Below are positions 10,765 to 18,614 of a stretch of DNA of 64,000 nucleotides, one piece after another. Each line of letters begins with the position of its first letter. Position 1 is the first letter of the stretch. The notes below the pieces were generated by a model. The model searched no databases. It was given only the letters and a program-made list of their open reading frames with translations, and was not told the DNA's origin. The stretch spans positions 609,021 through 673,020 of the forward strand of contig NZ_BLVO01000016.1 in NCBI RefSeq assembly GCF_013340285.1, in the 5' to 3' direction. Origin of the DNA: Desulfovibrio subterraneus. GTDB taxonomy: Bacteria > Desulfobacterota > Desulfovibrionia > Desulfovibrionales > Desulfovibrionaceae. Position numbers and translations under genes: made by a program.

Positions 10765-11487
10765 ATGAAAGCACTTGGACTCATCGAAACAAAAGGGCTG
10801 CTCGCCGCCGTTGAAGGCGCGGACGCCATGCTCAAGACGGCGGATGTACGCCTGCTTGAAAAGAACCTCGTGGGCGGCGGGCTGGTGACCATTACCATCG
10901 CCGGAGAGGTCTCTGCGGTGCGCGCCTCTGTGGATGCAGCTGTTTCGGCCATAGGCCGCATACACGGTGCCACGCTGGTTTCCGAGCACGTTATTGCCCG
11001 TCCCGATGAGGAACTGGCACGGATTCTTTCCTTTGCCGAGCTGACTGTTGAAGAGCCGCAGGCTCCTGCCGCGTCTTCAGCACCGGCAGCCCCTGCAGCC
11101 CCTGCAACCCCCGCCGTTGCAGAAGAGCCCGCAGGCGGCAATGCACAAATTTACTCTGATAATGCCGGGAGCACCGCAAACCCCGACCCCGCGGCGGTTT
11201 CTCCGGCTATTGCGAGGGCCTTGACTGAAGAAGAGGCTGAAGCGGAAGGGGCTCCCATGCCTGCCCATCCTTCTGCCCGGCCTGAGGCAACCGCTTCAGT
11301 CAAGCCCCCGAAATCAGAGACGGTACGTCATGAAGTTTCGCAGTTGAAGAAAATGAGCGTGAACAGGTTGCGCCAGATCGCCGCATCTCTTTCCGGGCTT
11401 ACTCTGAGCGCGGAAGAGGTACGCAAGGCGGTCAAGAAGGACCTGATTGAAGCAATCATCTCTGCATACAGGCAGATAGAGGAGTAG
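10765..11487 (+). CDS. BMC-H shell protein with Ala/Pro linker and helical C-terminal domain
   Basis: 240 residues. Residues 1-90 are a standard hexameric BMC domain (KALGLIETKGLLAAVEGADAM, pore loop with VGGGL). A low-complexity Ala/Pro/Glu linker covers about residues 95-185. The last 50 residues (MSVNRLRQIAASLSG, then SAEEVRKAVKKDLIEAIIS) form a compact basic helical domain resembling Rho N-terminal or SAP folds. EutK and PduK are known shell proteins with extra C-terminal domains, so this is an analogous design, but the extra domain differs. It could bind nucleic acid, other shell proteins or cargo. The ATG at 10765 with GAGGAG is preferred over 10750. Confidence 0.88.
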   Translation: MKALGLIETKGLLAAVEGADAMLKTADVRLLEKNLVGGGLVTITIAGEVSAVRASVDAAVSAIGRIHGATLVSEHVIARPDEELARILSFAELTVEEPQAPAASSAPAAPAAPATPAVAEEPAGGNAQIYSDNAGSTANPDPAAVSPAIARALTEEEAEAEGAPMPAHPSARPEATASVKPPKSETVRHEVSQLKKMSVNRLRQIAASLSGLTLSAEEVRKAVKKDLIEAIISAYRQIEE

Positions 11488-11491
11488 TCCC

Positions 11492-12934
11492 ATGGTAGAC
11501 AAGGACCTATTGTCCATTCAGGAAGCCCGTGCCCTGGTGCGAGCAGCACGTAAGGCACAGGCGGAATATGCCCTGATGGATCAGGAGCATATTGACGCCA
11601 TTGTGAAGGCAATCGCCGACGCAGCCGTTGCCCATGCGGAAACGCTGGCAGCCATGGCTGTTGAGGAAACCGGCTTCGGCAAGGTTCAGGATAAGAAGAC
11701 CAAGAACATCCTGGCCAGCGAGAAGCTGATCGAAGCCATCAAGGACATGAAGACCATCGGCGTGATCAAGGACGACAAGGAACACAAGATCGTCGAGATT
11801 GCCGTGCCTGTCGGGGTTATCGCGGGTATCGTTCCCTCGACCAACCCCACCTCCACGACCATCTACAAGTCCATCATCTCCCTGAAGTCCGGCAACGCCA
11901 TTGTCTTCACCCCGCACCCCAGCGCCAAGAAGTGCATTTCCAAGACTGTGGAAATGATTCGCGGCGTACTGAACAACTGCGGCGTGAGCGAAGACCTTGT
12001 CAGCTGCATCAGCGTGCCCACCCTTGAGGGCAGCGGCGAACTGATGAAGATCGTCGACCTCATTCTGGCCACCGGCGGTCCCGGCATGGTCAAGGCTGCA
12101 TACAGCTCCGGCACCCCCGCCCTCGGCGTGGGCGCAGGCAACGTGCCCGCCTACATCGAGCGTTCCGCAAATATTGAAGACGCCGTTACCAAGATCTTCG
12201 CAAGCAAGACCTTTGACAACGGTACCGTGTGTGCCTCCGAGCAGGCTGTTGTGACCGACGCGGTCATCGCCGACAAGGTGAGAGCCTCTCTGATCGCCCA
12301 CGGCGCATACTTCCTTGAAGGCGACAAGCTGGAAAAGGTGAAGCGCGTCATGGAACGCGGTAACGGTTCCATGAACCCCGACATCGTAGGCCGCGACGCT
12401 GGCTACATTGCCAAGCTCGCCGGAATCGAAGTGCCCGCCGGCACCCGCCTGCTGGTTTCCGATGAAAAGGGTGTAGGCCCCAAGTATCCCTTCTCCAAGG
12501 AAAAGCTCACCGCTCTGCTGGGCTTCTACGTGGTTGAAGATTGGAAGGAAGCCTGCGAGCTGTGCCACGCCCTGCTGAAGAACGGCGGCATCGGCCACTC
12601 CCTGTCCATCCATTCCATGAACGAAGAAGTCATCCGCGAGTTCGGTCTGAAGAAGCCCGTTTCCCGCCTGCTGGTAAACACCCCCTCCACCCATGGTGCC
12701 GTGGGCATTACCACCAACCTGTTCCCCTCGTTCACCCTTGGTTGCGGCACGGTGGGCGGCAGCGCCACCTCCGATAACGTGACCCCCATGAACCTGCTCA
12801 ACGTCCGCCGCGTTGCCTACGATCTGGGTACCGTATGCTGCGCTCCGCAGGCTGAACAGAAGGCAGAGGCACACAATCTCGATATCAACGCCATTACCGC
12901 GATGATTATCGAGCAGCTCAAGCAAATGGCCTGA
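11492..12934 (+). CDS. cutF: CoA-acylating acetaldehyde dehydrogenase (EutE/PduP family)
   Basis: 480 residues. Converts acetaldehyde from CutC to acetyl-CoA with NAD+. The catalytic block FDNGTVCASEQ holds Cys247. NAD- and CoA-site stretches PVGVIAGIVPSTNP and SGNAIVFTPHPSA are intact. The last about 20 residues (DINAITAMIIEQLKQMA) make an amphipathic helix after a polar linker, a probable encapsulation peptide. It begins 4 bases after the upstream stop codon, so it is translationally coupled to the BMC-H gene. The name cutF follows common usage for choline loci; the activity call rests on the catalytic residue and context. Confidence 0.94.
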   Translation: MVDKDLLSIQEARALVRAARKAQAEYALMDQEHIDAIVKAIADAAVAHAETLAAMAVEETGFGKVQDKKTKNILASEKLIEAIKDMKTIGVIKDDKEHKIVEIAVPVGVIAGIVPSTNPTSTTIYKSIISLKSGNAIVFTPHPSAKKCISKTVEMIRGVLNNCGVSEDLVSCISVPTLEGSGELMKIVDLILATGGPGMVKAAYSSGTPALGVGAGNVPAYIERSANIEDAVTKIFASKTFDNGTVCASEQAVVTDAVIADKVRASLIAHGAYFLEGDKLEKVKRVMERGNGSMNPDIVGRDAGYIAKLAGIEVPAGTRLLVSDEKGVGPKYPFSKEKLTALLGFYVVEDWKEACELCHALLKNGGIGHSLSIHSMNEEVIREFGLKKPVSRLLVNTPSTHGAVGITTNLFPSFTLGCGTVGGSATSDNVTPMNLLNVRRVAYDLGTVCCAPQAEQKAEAHNLDINAITAMIIEQLKQMA

Positions 12935-12992
12935 TCCGTTACGGAAACGGCTTTTAATATAGACGCAAAACACACTGTACAAGGAGATAGAC

Positions 12993-13274
12993 ATGTCATC
13001 TTCCAACGCACTCGGCATGATTGAGACCAAGGGTCTCGTAGGCGCCATCGAAGCAGCAGACGCAATGGTCAAGGCTGCCAACGTAACCCTGATCGGCCGC
13101 ACCCAGGTTGGCGGCGGTCTGGTAACCGTTATGGTTCGCGGCGACGTGGGCGCAGTCAAGGCTGCCACCGACGCAGGCGCAGCCGCAGCCAAGCATGTTG
13201 GCGAACTGGTCAGCGTGCACGTTATTCCCCGTCCTCACGGCGAAGTGGAAACCATTCTGCCCAAGGTCGGCTAA
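12993..13274 (+). CDS. Major BMC-H hexameric shell protein, copy 1
   Basis: 93 residues, single BMC domain ([20 protein letters not shown]), ending with [12 protein letters not shown]. It is nearly identical to the product of 17018-17296 and differs mainly at the pore-facing region (TLIGRTQ against ELVGREQ) and at the C-terminus. A strong AAGGAG ribosome site 6 bases before the ATG suggests high expression, as expected for the main facet protein. Paralogous pairs of BMC-H proteins are common and permit mixed facets with different pore charge. Confidence 0.95.
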   Translation: MSSSNALGMIETKGLVGAIEAADAMVKAANVTLIGRTQVGGGLVTVMVRGDVGAVKAATDAGAAAAKHVGELVSVHVIPRPHGEVETILPKVG

Positions 13275-13592
13275 TCCTGTCGGTTTGGTCCGGTTCCGAC
13301 GGAATCCGGATTCCGGCGGAACGGGAGCCGGTCAGGCGACCAGATCCTGACCCTGTGCAGCGATGCCATGCACCGCACGCAGGAGGCAGGAGCCACGAAA
13401 ACGGCGTTTTCGCAGCACGAGGAGGGGGACGCACCCCGTCCCCCTCCGCTGCCCGCTCCCGAAAGGGGCGGACGGCATGACGATAACAGCCCCGCGGGCA
13501 ACTGAAACGCAGGGCGATACCATGAACGGGCGCGTCGATAACGGCAGCACGCCCGTGAAATACCAAGCCGGTACTTCTCAAGCGGAGCGATC
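13275..13592 (+). other. Structured 318-bp gap between BMC-H and pduL
   Basis: No gene seen. The gap contains several hairpins: CGAAAACG-GC-GTTTTCG near 13395-13411 and a GAGGGGGACG / CGTCCCCCTC stem near 13420-13446, without T-tracts. Inside an operon such structures could protect the upstream shell-protein mRNA from 3' decay or set a lower level for downstream genes. Confidence 0.55.
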
Positions 13593-14330
13593 ATGGACGA
13601 GAGAGCCATTAAAGATATTTTGGAAGGGGTACTCAAGAACGTGCTGAGCCAGATGGGTGGCCAGGCGGCGGGCCAGCCCGGATGCCAGCCCGCATACCAG
13701 CCTCACGCAGCCCCCTGCTGCGAGGGCGGCGATACCCCCATTCCGGTTGAACTTTCCGCGCGCCATGTGCACCTGAGCGAAAAGGATGCCATTGCACTGT
13801 TCGGTGCGCCTCTCACCCACGCACGCGATCTTTCCCAGCCCGGCCAGTTCCTCGCAAAGGAACGTGTGCGCCTTATCGGACCCAAGGGCGTCATGGACAA
13901 CGTGGCGGTTCTCGGTCCCTCGCGCGGCAGCTCGCAGGTGGAAATTTCCAAGACCGATGCCCGTATCCTCGGCATTGACGCCCCCGTGCGCCAGTCCGGC
14001 GATACCAAATCTACCCCCGGCATCATCCTTGCCTCCCAGACCGGCATTGTGGGCCTTGAGGAAGGCGTGATCATCGCTTCCCGCCACATCCACATGCCCC
14101 CCGCAGACGCGAAGAAACTCTGCGTAGCCGACGGCGATCTGGTGAGCGTGCGCATTGACGGCGACCGTCCTCTGGTACTCGAAGATGTTCTGATCCGCGT
14201 GAACGAACAGTTCAAGCTGGCCATGCACATCGACCCCGACGAAGGCAACAGCGCCGGTTGGAACTCCAAGGTAAACGGCAGAATAATCAGCAGGAAGAAT
14301 GGTGCGGTACATGGACTTTGCAGCCATTGA
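13593..14330 (+). CDS. pduL: PduL-type phosphate acyltransferase
   Basis: 245 residues. Converts acetyl-CoA and phosphate to acetyl-phosphate and CoA, recycling CoA inside the compartment. Two repeated beta-barrel halves each begin with a His-x-His zinc motif: ELSARHVHLSEKDA and IIASRHIHMPPADA. The N-terminal 20 residues (ERAIKDILEGVLKNVLSQMG) are a textbook amphipathic encapsulation peptide, followed by a Gly/Pro/Gln linker. Start at ATG 13593 behind GGAG. Its 3' end overlaps the eutJ-like gene by 32 bases. Confidence 0.94.
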   Translation: MDERAIKDILEGVLKNVLSQMGGQAAGQPGCQPAYQPHAAPCCEGGDTPIPVELSARHVHLSEKDAIALFGAPLTHARDLSQPGQFLAKERVRLIGPKGVMDNVAVLGPSRGSSQVEISKTDARILGIDAPVRQSGDTKSTPGIILASQTGIVGLEEGVIIASRHIHMPPADAKKLCVADGDLVSVRIDGDRPLVLEDVLIRVNEQFKLAMHIDPDEGNSAGWNSKVNGRIISRKNGAVHGLCSH

Positions 14331-15144
14331 TAGCCAGATCAGCGCCCTTGAGCAGTGCATCGCCAATACCGTTCCGGTAAGCGCCGATGAAAAGCTGCAC
14401 GTGGGTGTTGACCTTGGCACGGCCTACATCGTGGTCGTGGTGCTGAACGGCGCCAAGGAACCCGTGGCCTGTGCCATGGAGTTCGCGCAGGTCATCAAGG
14501 ACGGCCTTGTGGTGGACTACATCGGTGCTACCCGCATTGTTCGCAAGCTGGTGAACGAAATTGAAGAGCGGCTGGGTCGGCAACTGACCCACGCCGCCAT
14601 CGCCGTGCCTCCCGGTACCGGTGAAAAGGACTGCGGCACCCACCGCCATGTGGTGGAAGGTGCAGGGCTGGAGGTCACCACCATTCTGGACGAACCCACC
14701 GCAGCCAATGCCGTGCTCGGCGTGGACAACGGCGTGATCGTGGATATCGGCGGCGGCACCACGGGCCTTTCCGTTCTCGAAGACGGCAAGGTGACCTATG
14801 TGGCCGACGAGCCCACCGGTGGTACCCATGTGAGCCTTGTGCTTGCAGGCAACATGGGCATTCCCTTCGAAGAGGCTGAAAAGCTGAAGAAGGAAGCCGA
14901 CCGCCAGACCGACGTGCTGGTTGTGGTGCGTCCCGTCATTCAGAAGATGGCCTCCATCATCAACAGGCACATTCAGGGGCGCGACATTGCGGGCATCTAC
15001 CTTGTGGGCGGCACTTGCTGCCTGAAGAACATGGAAGCCGTCATTGCTAAGGATACCGGCAAGCCGGTGTACAAGCCTGCCAACCCGTTCCTTGTCACCC
15101 CACTGGGCATTGCCCTGAACTGTTACGCGCAGAGCCCCGCATAG
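14299..15144 (+). CDS. eutJ: EutJ-like Hsp70-fold chaperone/ATPase
   Basis: 281 residues with actin/Hsp70 ATPase motifs: phosphate-1 loop GVDLGTAY (about residues 35-42), phosphate-2 loop DIGGGTTG, adenosine motif YLVGGTCC near the C-terminus. EutJ proteins are found in ethanolamine, propanediol and choline BMC loci and are thought to assist folding or reactivation of cargo. There is no substrate-binding domain of DnaK type, as usual for EutJ. The frame opens at 14299 within the pduL gene; a second ATG at 14311 is an equally possible start. The overlap implies translational coupling. Confidence 0.92.
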   Translation: MVRYMDFAAIDSQISALEQCIANTVPVSADEKLHVGVDLGTAYIVVVVLNGAKEPVACAMEFAQVIKDGLVVDYIGATRIVRKLVNEIEERLGRQLTHAAIAVPPGTGEKDCGTHRHVVEGAGLEVTTILDEPTAANAVLGVDNGVIVDIGGGTTGLSVLEDGKVTYVADEPTGGTHVSLVLAGNMGIPFEEAEKLKKEADRQTDVLVVVRPVIQKMASIINRHIQGRDIAGIYLVGGTCCLKNMEAVIAKDTGKPVYKPANPFLVTPLGIALNCYAQSPA

Positions 15145-15165
15145 CGGGCTGCGCAGGAGATAGTC

Positions 15166-15759
15166 ATGGATGTGAACGAACTTGTCAGCACCATAGCGCG
15201 CGAAGTGCTCAAGCAGCTGAACGGCAGACCGGAAAAGCCCTGCGTCATGATTCTCGGCGCACGCGATGCCAAGGTTGCCGCCAAGGTGCAGGCGCATCTC
15301 GATGAAGAGGCGGATTTTGTCTACTTCATGGAGCCCACCAACGGCCGCACCCCCTCGCGCTACATCCTGCCGCACCTGTGCTGCGCTTCCATGGCCGACC
15401 TTGCTCTGGGCCGCGCTTCCGGTTCCCTTATGACCGAGGTGCTGCGCCTGCTGCTCTCCGGCGTGAAGATCGAGACGCTGGAGTTCGGCTACAAGGCATA
15501 CGCCGAAACCGCCCCCGACAGCCTGTACAAGCTGTATGAGTCGTACGAGAAGACGCTGGCGGGATACGGCCTGAAGGAATTCAGCAGAAAGCGCCCGGAC
15601 GCTGTCCGGTTCCGCGAAAGCCTGGTGACGGAAAAAGACGTTGCCGGGGCTGCAGAAAAAGGGGCCACCACCCTCATGGTGTCTGCGGCGGCGGTGGTAA
15701 CACCCCTTGCCGTGGAAGCGGCTAAGAACATGAATATCAACATTGTCAAAGGCTTCTAG
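15166..15759 (+). CDS. BMC-associated protein of unknown function with N-terminal targeting helix
   Basis: 197 residues. The first about 20 residues (MDVNELVSTIAREVLKQLNG) form an amphipathic encapsulation-type helix followed by a short RPEKP linker, so it is probably a lumen protein. The body has an alpha/beta pattern beginning VMILGARDAKVAAKV and a C-terminal half ending TTLMVSAAAVVTPLAVEAAKN. It resembles from memory a small family annotated only as ethanolamine utilisation protein in other BMC loci (TIGR02536-like), but I cannot confirm this. CC pair at about residues 71-72 (LPHLCCAS). No catalytic motif recognised. Confidence 0.8.
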   Translation: MDVNELVSTIAREVLKQLNGRPEKPCVMILGARDAKVAAKVQAHLDEEADFVYFMEPTNGRTPSRYILPHLCCASMADLALGRASGSLMTEVLRLLLSGVKIETLEFGYKAYAETAPDSLYKLYESYEKTLAGYGLKEFSRKRPDAVRFRESLVTEKDVAGAAEKGATTLMVSAAAVVTPLAVEAAKNMNINIVKGF

Positions 15760-15771
15760 GGTGGTACGCGT

Positions 15772-16035
15772 ATGATGATCGGCAGGGTTATCGGTAATAT
15801 CTGGGCCACGCGGAAGGAAGATTCCCTCAACGGGCTCAAGCTCATGATCGTGCAGCGGCTTGATACCGTGAACGGTGAGAGCCTTGAGAACTTCGTGGCT
15901 GTGGACTGTGTGGGTTCCGGTATCGGCGACAAGGTGCTGATAACCACCGGCAGCTCGGCCCGCAAGGCGCTGCGCAATCCCGAATCCCCTGTGGATGCAT
16001 CCATCGTCGGCATCATCGACGAAGACAAGGACTAG
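15772..16035 (+). CDS. eutN: BMC-P pentameric vertex protein (EutN/CcmL family)
   Basis: 87 residues. The start MIGRVIGNIWATRK and the GSGIGDKVLITTGSSARKA stretch, then VDASIVGIID, are the standard EutN/CcmL/PduN pattern. Pentamers close the vertices of the icosahedral shell. It is the only vertex protein in the locus, so it should serve all vertices. An adjacent ATG (15775) is an alternative start. Confidence 0.95.
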   Translation: MMIGRVIGNIWATRKEDSLNGLKLMIVQRLDTVNGESLENFVAVDCVGSGIGDKVLITTGSSARKALRNPESPVDASIVGIIDEDKD

Positions 16036-16053
16036 GTCCGGGGCGAGGCAGGC

Positions 16054-16602
16054 ATGGATACTCTTGGCGTGGTGGAAAGCCGTAGCATAGCAGGCGGAGC
16101 AGTGATCGCGGACAGCATGGTCAAGTCGGCGGACGTGGAACTCGTCCGCGCGTCGACCATCTGCTCCGGCCGGTACCTGATCTTTGTCGCGGGCGACAGG
16201 CAGGCCGTGCACACGGCCGTGGAAACTGCGCGCGAATCCGGCCGCACCCTTTCCGGCAGCTTTGTCATCTCCAACGTGTCCCCGCAGGTGCTGGACGCGC
16301 TGAAGAAAAGCTCTGCCGCAAACGAGCACGATGCGCTCGGTGTCATCGAATGCCGCAACGTATCGTCCGGCATCAACGCGGCAGACTGCGCCGTAAAGCG
16401 CTCCGCCGTGCAGCTGGCCCGTCTGGTCACGGGGCAGGGCATAAACGGCAAATCATATTTTGTGCTCAGCGGAGACGTTGCCTCCGTTGAGGAGGCCGCA
16501 GAGGCGGCTAAATCGGCTCTGGGCCAGAACCTTGTCGATGCGGTGGTGATTCCCCGTCCCTCCGCTTCGGTCGTCAGGGCCTTAACAAGCGGTGTGAGGT
16601 AA
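16054..16602 (+). CDS. PduT-like BMC-T shell protein with pore cysteine
   Basis: 182 residues with two BMC domains (about 1-90 and 93-180). In the first domain the motif TICSGRY matches the TICPGKF motif of PduT, whose cysteine binds a [4Fe-4S] cluster on the trimer axis. A second related trimer is encoded at 19956-20507 next to the PduS-like gene, so the shell appears to carry two potential iron-sulfur pores. Electron transfer across the shell is the usual proposal for such proteins. The second domain lacks an equivalent motif. Confidence 0.9.
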   Translation: MDTLGVVESRSIAGGAVIADSMVKSADVELVRASTICSGRYLIFVAGDRQAVHTAVETARESGRTLSGSFVISNVSPQVLDALKKSSAANEHDALGVIECRNVSSGINAADCAVKRSAVQLARLVTGQGINGKSYFVLSGDVASVEEAAEAAKSALGQNLVDAVVIPRPSASVVRALTSGVR

Positions 16603-16604
16603 CC

Positions 16605-16976
16605 ATGAAAAAGAAACTGGTGGAAAAAGACGGAATCGATGCCTGCATCTGCAAGGCAACGGGAAAGGTCTATGTCGACGGCTCCATCATCCTCACGGCC
16701 GGTGCCAAGGATGAACTGAGCAAGCGCGGCATCGCCATTGTCTACGGTCCCAAGCCTGAGGCTGCTGCGTGCCCTCCCGGCTGCACCTGCGAGGCATGCG
16801 CTGCCAAGGCGCATTCCTGCCCGCCCGGATGCACCTGTGCCGCCTGCACGGCTGACCTTGAGCGGCTCATGCTCGGCGTGGCCGCCATGCTGAAGACGGA
16901 ATACGGGGTTGACGATCTGGAAAAGCTGCAGGCCATCAGCTGGCAGGTTGCCAAGACCATTCGTGAAAACATCTGA
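16605..16976 (+). CDS. Small BMC protein with duplicated CPPGCTCxAC metal-binding-like motif
   Basis: 123 residues, not recognised as a named family. Residues 10-48 (ACICKATGKVYVDGSIILTA, then AKDELSKRGIAIVYG) resemble the short N-terminal segment seen in EutT/EutQ-like BMC proteins. The centre has two near-identical decapeptides, C56-PPG-C60-T-C62-EA-C65 and C72-PPG-C76-T-C78-AA-C81, with a period of 16 residues: eight cysteines suited to bind metal or an iron-sulfur cluster. The C-terminal 40 residues are helical. It starts 3 bases after the PduT-like gene, so a functional link to that iron-sulfur shell protein is plausible. Confidence 0.85.
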   Translation: MKKKLVEKDGIDACICKATGKVYVDGSIILTAGAKDELSKRGIAIVYGPKPEAAACPPGCTCEACAAKAHSCPPGCTCAACTADLERLMLGVAAMLKTEYGVDDLEKLQAISWQVAKTIRENI

Positions 16977-17017
16977 TTCGGAATTTACTGAGTAAAAAAG
17001 GATAGAAGGAGAAAATT

Positions 17018-17296
17018 ATGCTTAACGCACTGGGTATGATTGAAACCAAGGGCCTTGTCGGCGCCATTGAAGCCGCTGATGCCATGGTAAAGGCTGCCAA
17101 CGTTGAACTCGTGGGCCGGGAACAGGTTGGCGGCGGTCTCGTGACCGTTATGGTCCGCGGCGACGTGGGTGCCGTGAAGGCTGCTACCGACGCAGGTGCG
17201 GCTGCTGCCGACCGTGTAGGTGAACTGGTGAGCGTGCATGTTATTCCCCGTCCGCACAACGAAGTGGAACTGATTCTGCCCAAGTGCGGCAAGTAG
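17018..17296 (+). CDS. Major BMC-H hexameric shell protein, copy 2
   Basis: 92 residues, one BMC domain, nearly identical to 12993-13274 apart from the N-terminus, five or so residues around ELVGREQ and the last residues (LILPKCGK, with an added cysteine). Strong ribosome site AGAAGGAG before the ATG at 17018. The two copies differ enough at DNA level to show that they are an older duplication kept by selection. A very stable hairpin follows the stop codon. Confidence 0.95.
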   Translation: MLNALGMIETKGLVGAIEAADAMVKAANVELVGREQVGGGLVTVMVRGDVGAVKAATDAGAAAADRVGELVSVHVIPRPHNEVELILPKCGK

Positions 17297-17310
17297 CAGT
17301 TTTCGAGGCC

Positions 17311-17334
17311 CGGGCCGGAGCCTGCTCCGGCCCG
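17311..17334 (+). other. Stable hairpin after BMC-H copy 2
   Basis: CGGGCCGGAG-CCTG-CTCCGGCCCG is a perfect 10-bp GC-rich stem with a 4-base loop and no T-tract. Placed between the abundant shell gene and the alcohol dehydrogenase gene, it is more likely a 3' mRNA stabiliser or partial attenuator than a full terminator. Confidence 0.7.
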
Positions 17335-17391
17335 CCTTGCTCCCGGTTATTCATTTGACATAATGTTTTCTACAAGTTGGAGATTTCGAGG

Positions 17392-18501
17392 GTGACACAG
17401 TTCTACGGAAAAACCAAAATCTGCTATGGCGAAGATGCCCTTGAGACCCTCGAGCATCTGCCTGCAAAGCAGGCCTTCATCGTGACGGACCCCTTCATGG
17501 TGAAGACCGGCTTTATCGACCGCATCAAGAGCCATCTGGACCGCGTTGGCGTAGCCCACCGCACCTTTGACGGTGTGGAGCCCGATCCTTCGCTGGAAAC
17601 GGTGACCAAGGGAACCAGACTCTTCATGCAAGATCAGGCCGACGCGGTTATCGCCCTTGGTGGCGGTTCCGCCATCGATGCTGCCAAGGCCATCATGTAT
17701 TTTGCTTACAAGGCGGGCGGCGAGGTGAAAAAGCCTCTGCTGGTCGCCATACCCACTACCAGCGGAACCGGTTCTGAAGTAACCGCCATTTCCGTGGTGA
17801 CGGACAAGGTCAACGAGGTGAAGATTCCCCTCAACGACGAGCTCCTCATCCCCGACATGGCCATTCTGGATGCCCGCTTTACCCGTACTGTGCCTCCGCA
17901 CGTGACGGCATCCACCGGCATGGACGTGCTCACGCACGCCATTGAGGCGTATACTTCCCGCAAGGCCAATGCCTTTACGACCATCTATGCGGAACACGCC
18001 ATCCGTTACGTTTTCAAATATCTGCTGCGGGCCTACCGCCACGGCGACGACATGGAAGCACGCGAAAACATGCTCCTTGCCTCGTGCATGGCCGGCATGG
18101 CCTTCAACAACAGCGGTCTGGGCATTACGCACAGCATCGCGCACAGCCTTGGCGGCCTGTTCCACGTGCCGCACGGCCTTGCAAACTCCGTTGTGCTTCC
18201 CTTCGTCATCCGCTTCAACAGCTTTGACGTGGGCATGAAGTACCGCGAAATTGCCGAAATTCTCGGCCTTCCCAGCTCCTCGGTTGAAGAGGGTACCACC
18301 AGCCTTATCAAGGCCGTGTGCGACCTCAACGAGGCCATGGGCATTCCCGCCAGAATCGGTGCCCTGAAGATTGATGAATCCGCCTTCCGCGCGCATCTGG
18401 ATACCATGTCCAGAAACGTGCTCGAAGACATCTGCACGGCCGGTAATCCCAGAAGACCGTCGCAGGACAATATCAGGCTGCTCCTTGAGCAGGCCTGGTA
18501 G
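17392..18501 (+). CDS. cutO: Iron-containing alcohol dehydrogenase (acetaldehyde to ethanol)
   Basis: 369 residues, group III Fe-dependent alcohol dehydrogenase. The NAD-site motif GGGSAID (about residues 90-96), PTTSGTGSE, and the metal ligands in DVLTHAIEAY, HSIAHSLGG and HVPHGLAN are all present. It would reduce acetaldehyde to ethanol and regenerate the NAD+ used by the aldehyde dehydrogenase. I chose GTG 17392 because GGAG lies 9 bases before it and the protein then begins TQFYGKTKI as is usual; a TTG at 17377 in frame has no ribosome site. Confidence 0.93.
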   Translation: MTQFYGKTKICYGEDALETLEHLPAKQAFIVTDPFMVKTGFIDRIKSHLDRVGVAHRTFDGVEPDPSLETVTKGTRLFMQDQADAVIALGGGSAIDAAKAIMYFAYKAGGEVKKPLLVAIPTTSGTGSEVTAISVVTDKVNEVKIPLNDELLIPDMAILDARFTRTVPPHVTASTGMDVLTHAIEAYTSRKANAFTTIYAEHAIRYVFKYLLRAYRHGDDMEARENMLLASCMAGMAFNNSGLGITHSIAHSLGGLFHVPHGLANSVVLPFVIRFNSFDVGMKYREIAEILGLPSSSVEEGTTSLIKAVCDLNEAMGIPARIGALKIDESAFRAHLDTMSRNVLEDICTAGNPRRPSQDNIRLLLEQAW

Positions 18502-18614
18502 GAGTTTGATTACATCCCCATTGCATGAATAGCCGCCGCATCCGTCAGAGCCAAGGGTCGGACAGACGGATGCGCGGCGAAACGGGCCGGTTTGCCACCG
18601 GTGAGGGCAGTTCC

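Noticed and set aside
14287-16329. A 680-codon minus-strand frame opposite eutJ and the BMC genes
   Set aside because: It spans several well-identified genes on the other strand and has a low-complexity composition; antisense shadow.
17355-17383. TTGACA before the alcohol dehydrogenase gene as a promoter
   Set aside because: There is no acceptable -10 box 16-18 bases downstream, and the gene is inside an operon.
18525-18614. N-terminal extension of the PduS-like protein from ATG 18525
   Set aside because: It lacks a ribosome site and lengthens the protein beyond the PduS pattern; GTG 18615 with GAGGGC gives the family N-terminus.
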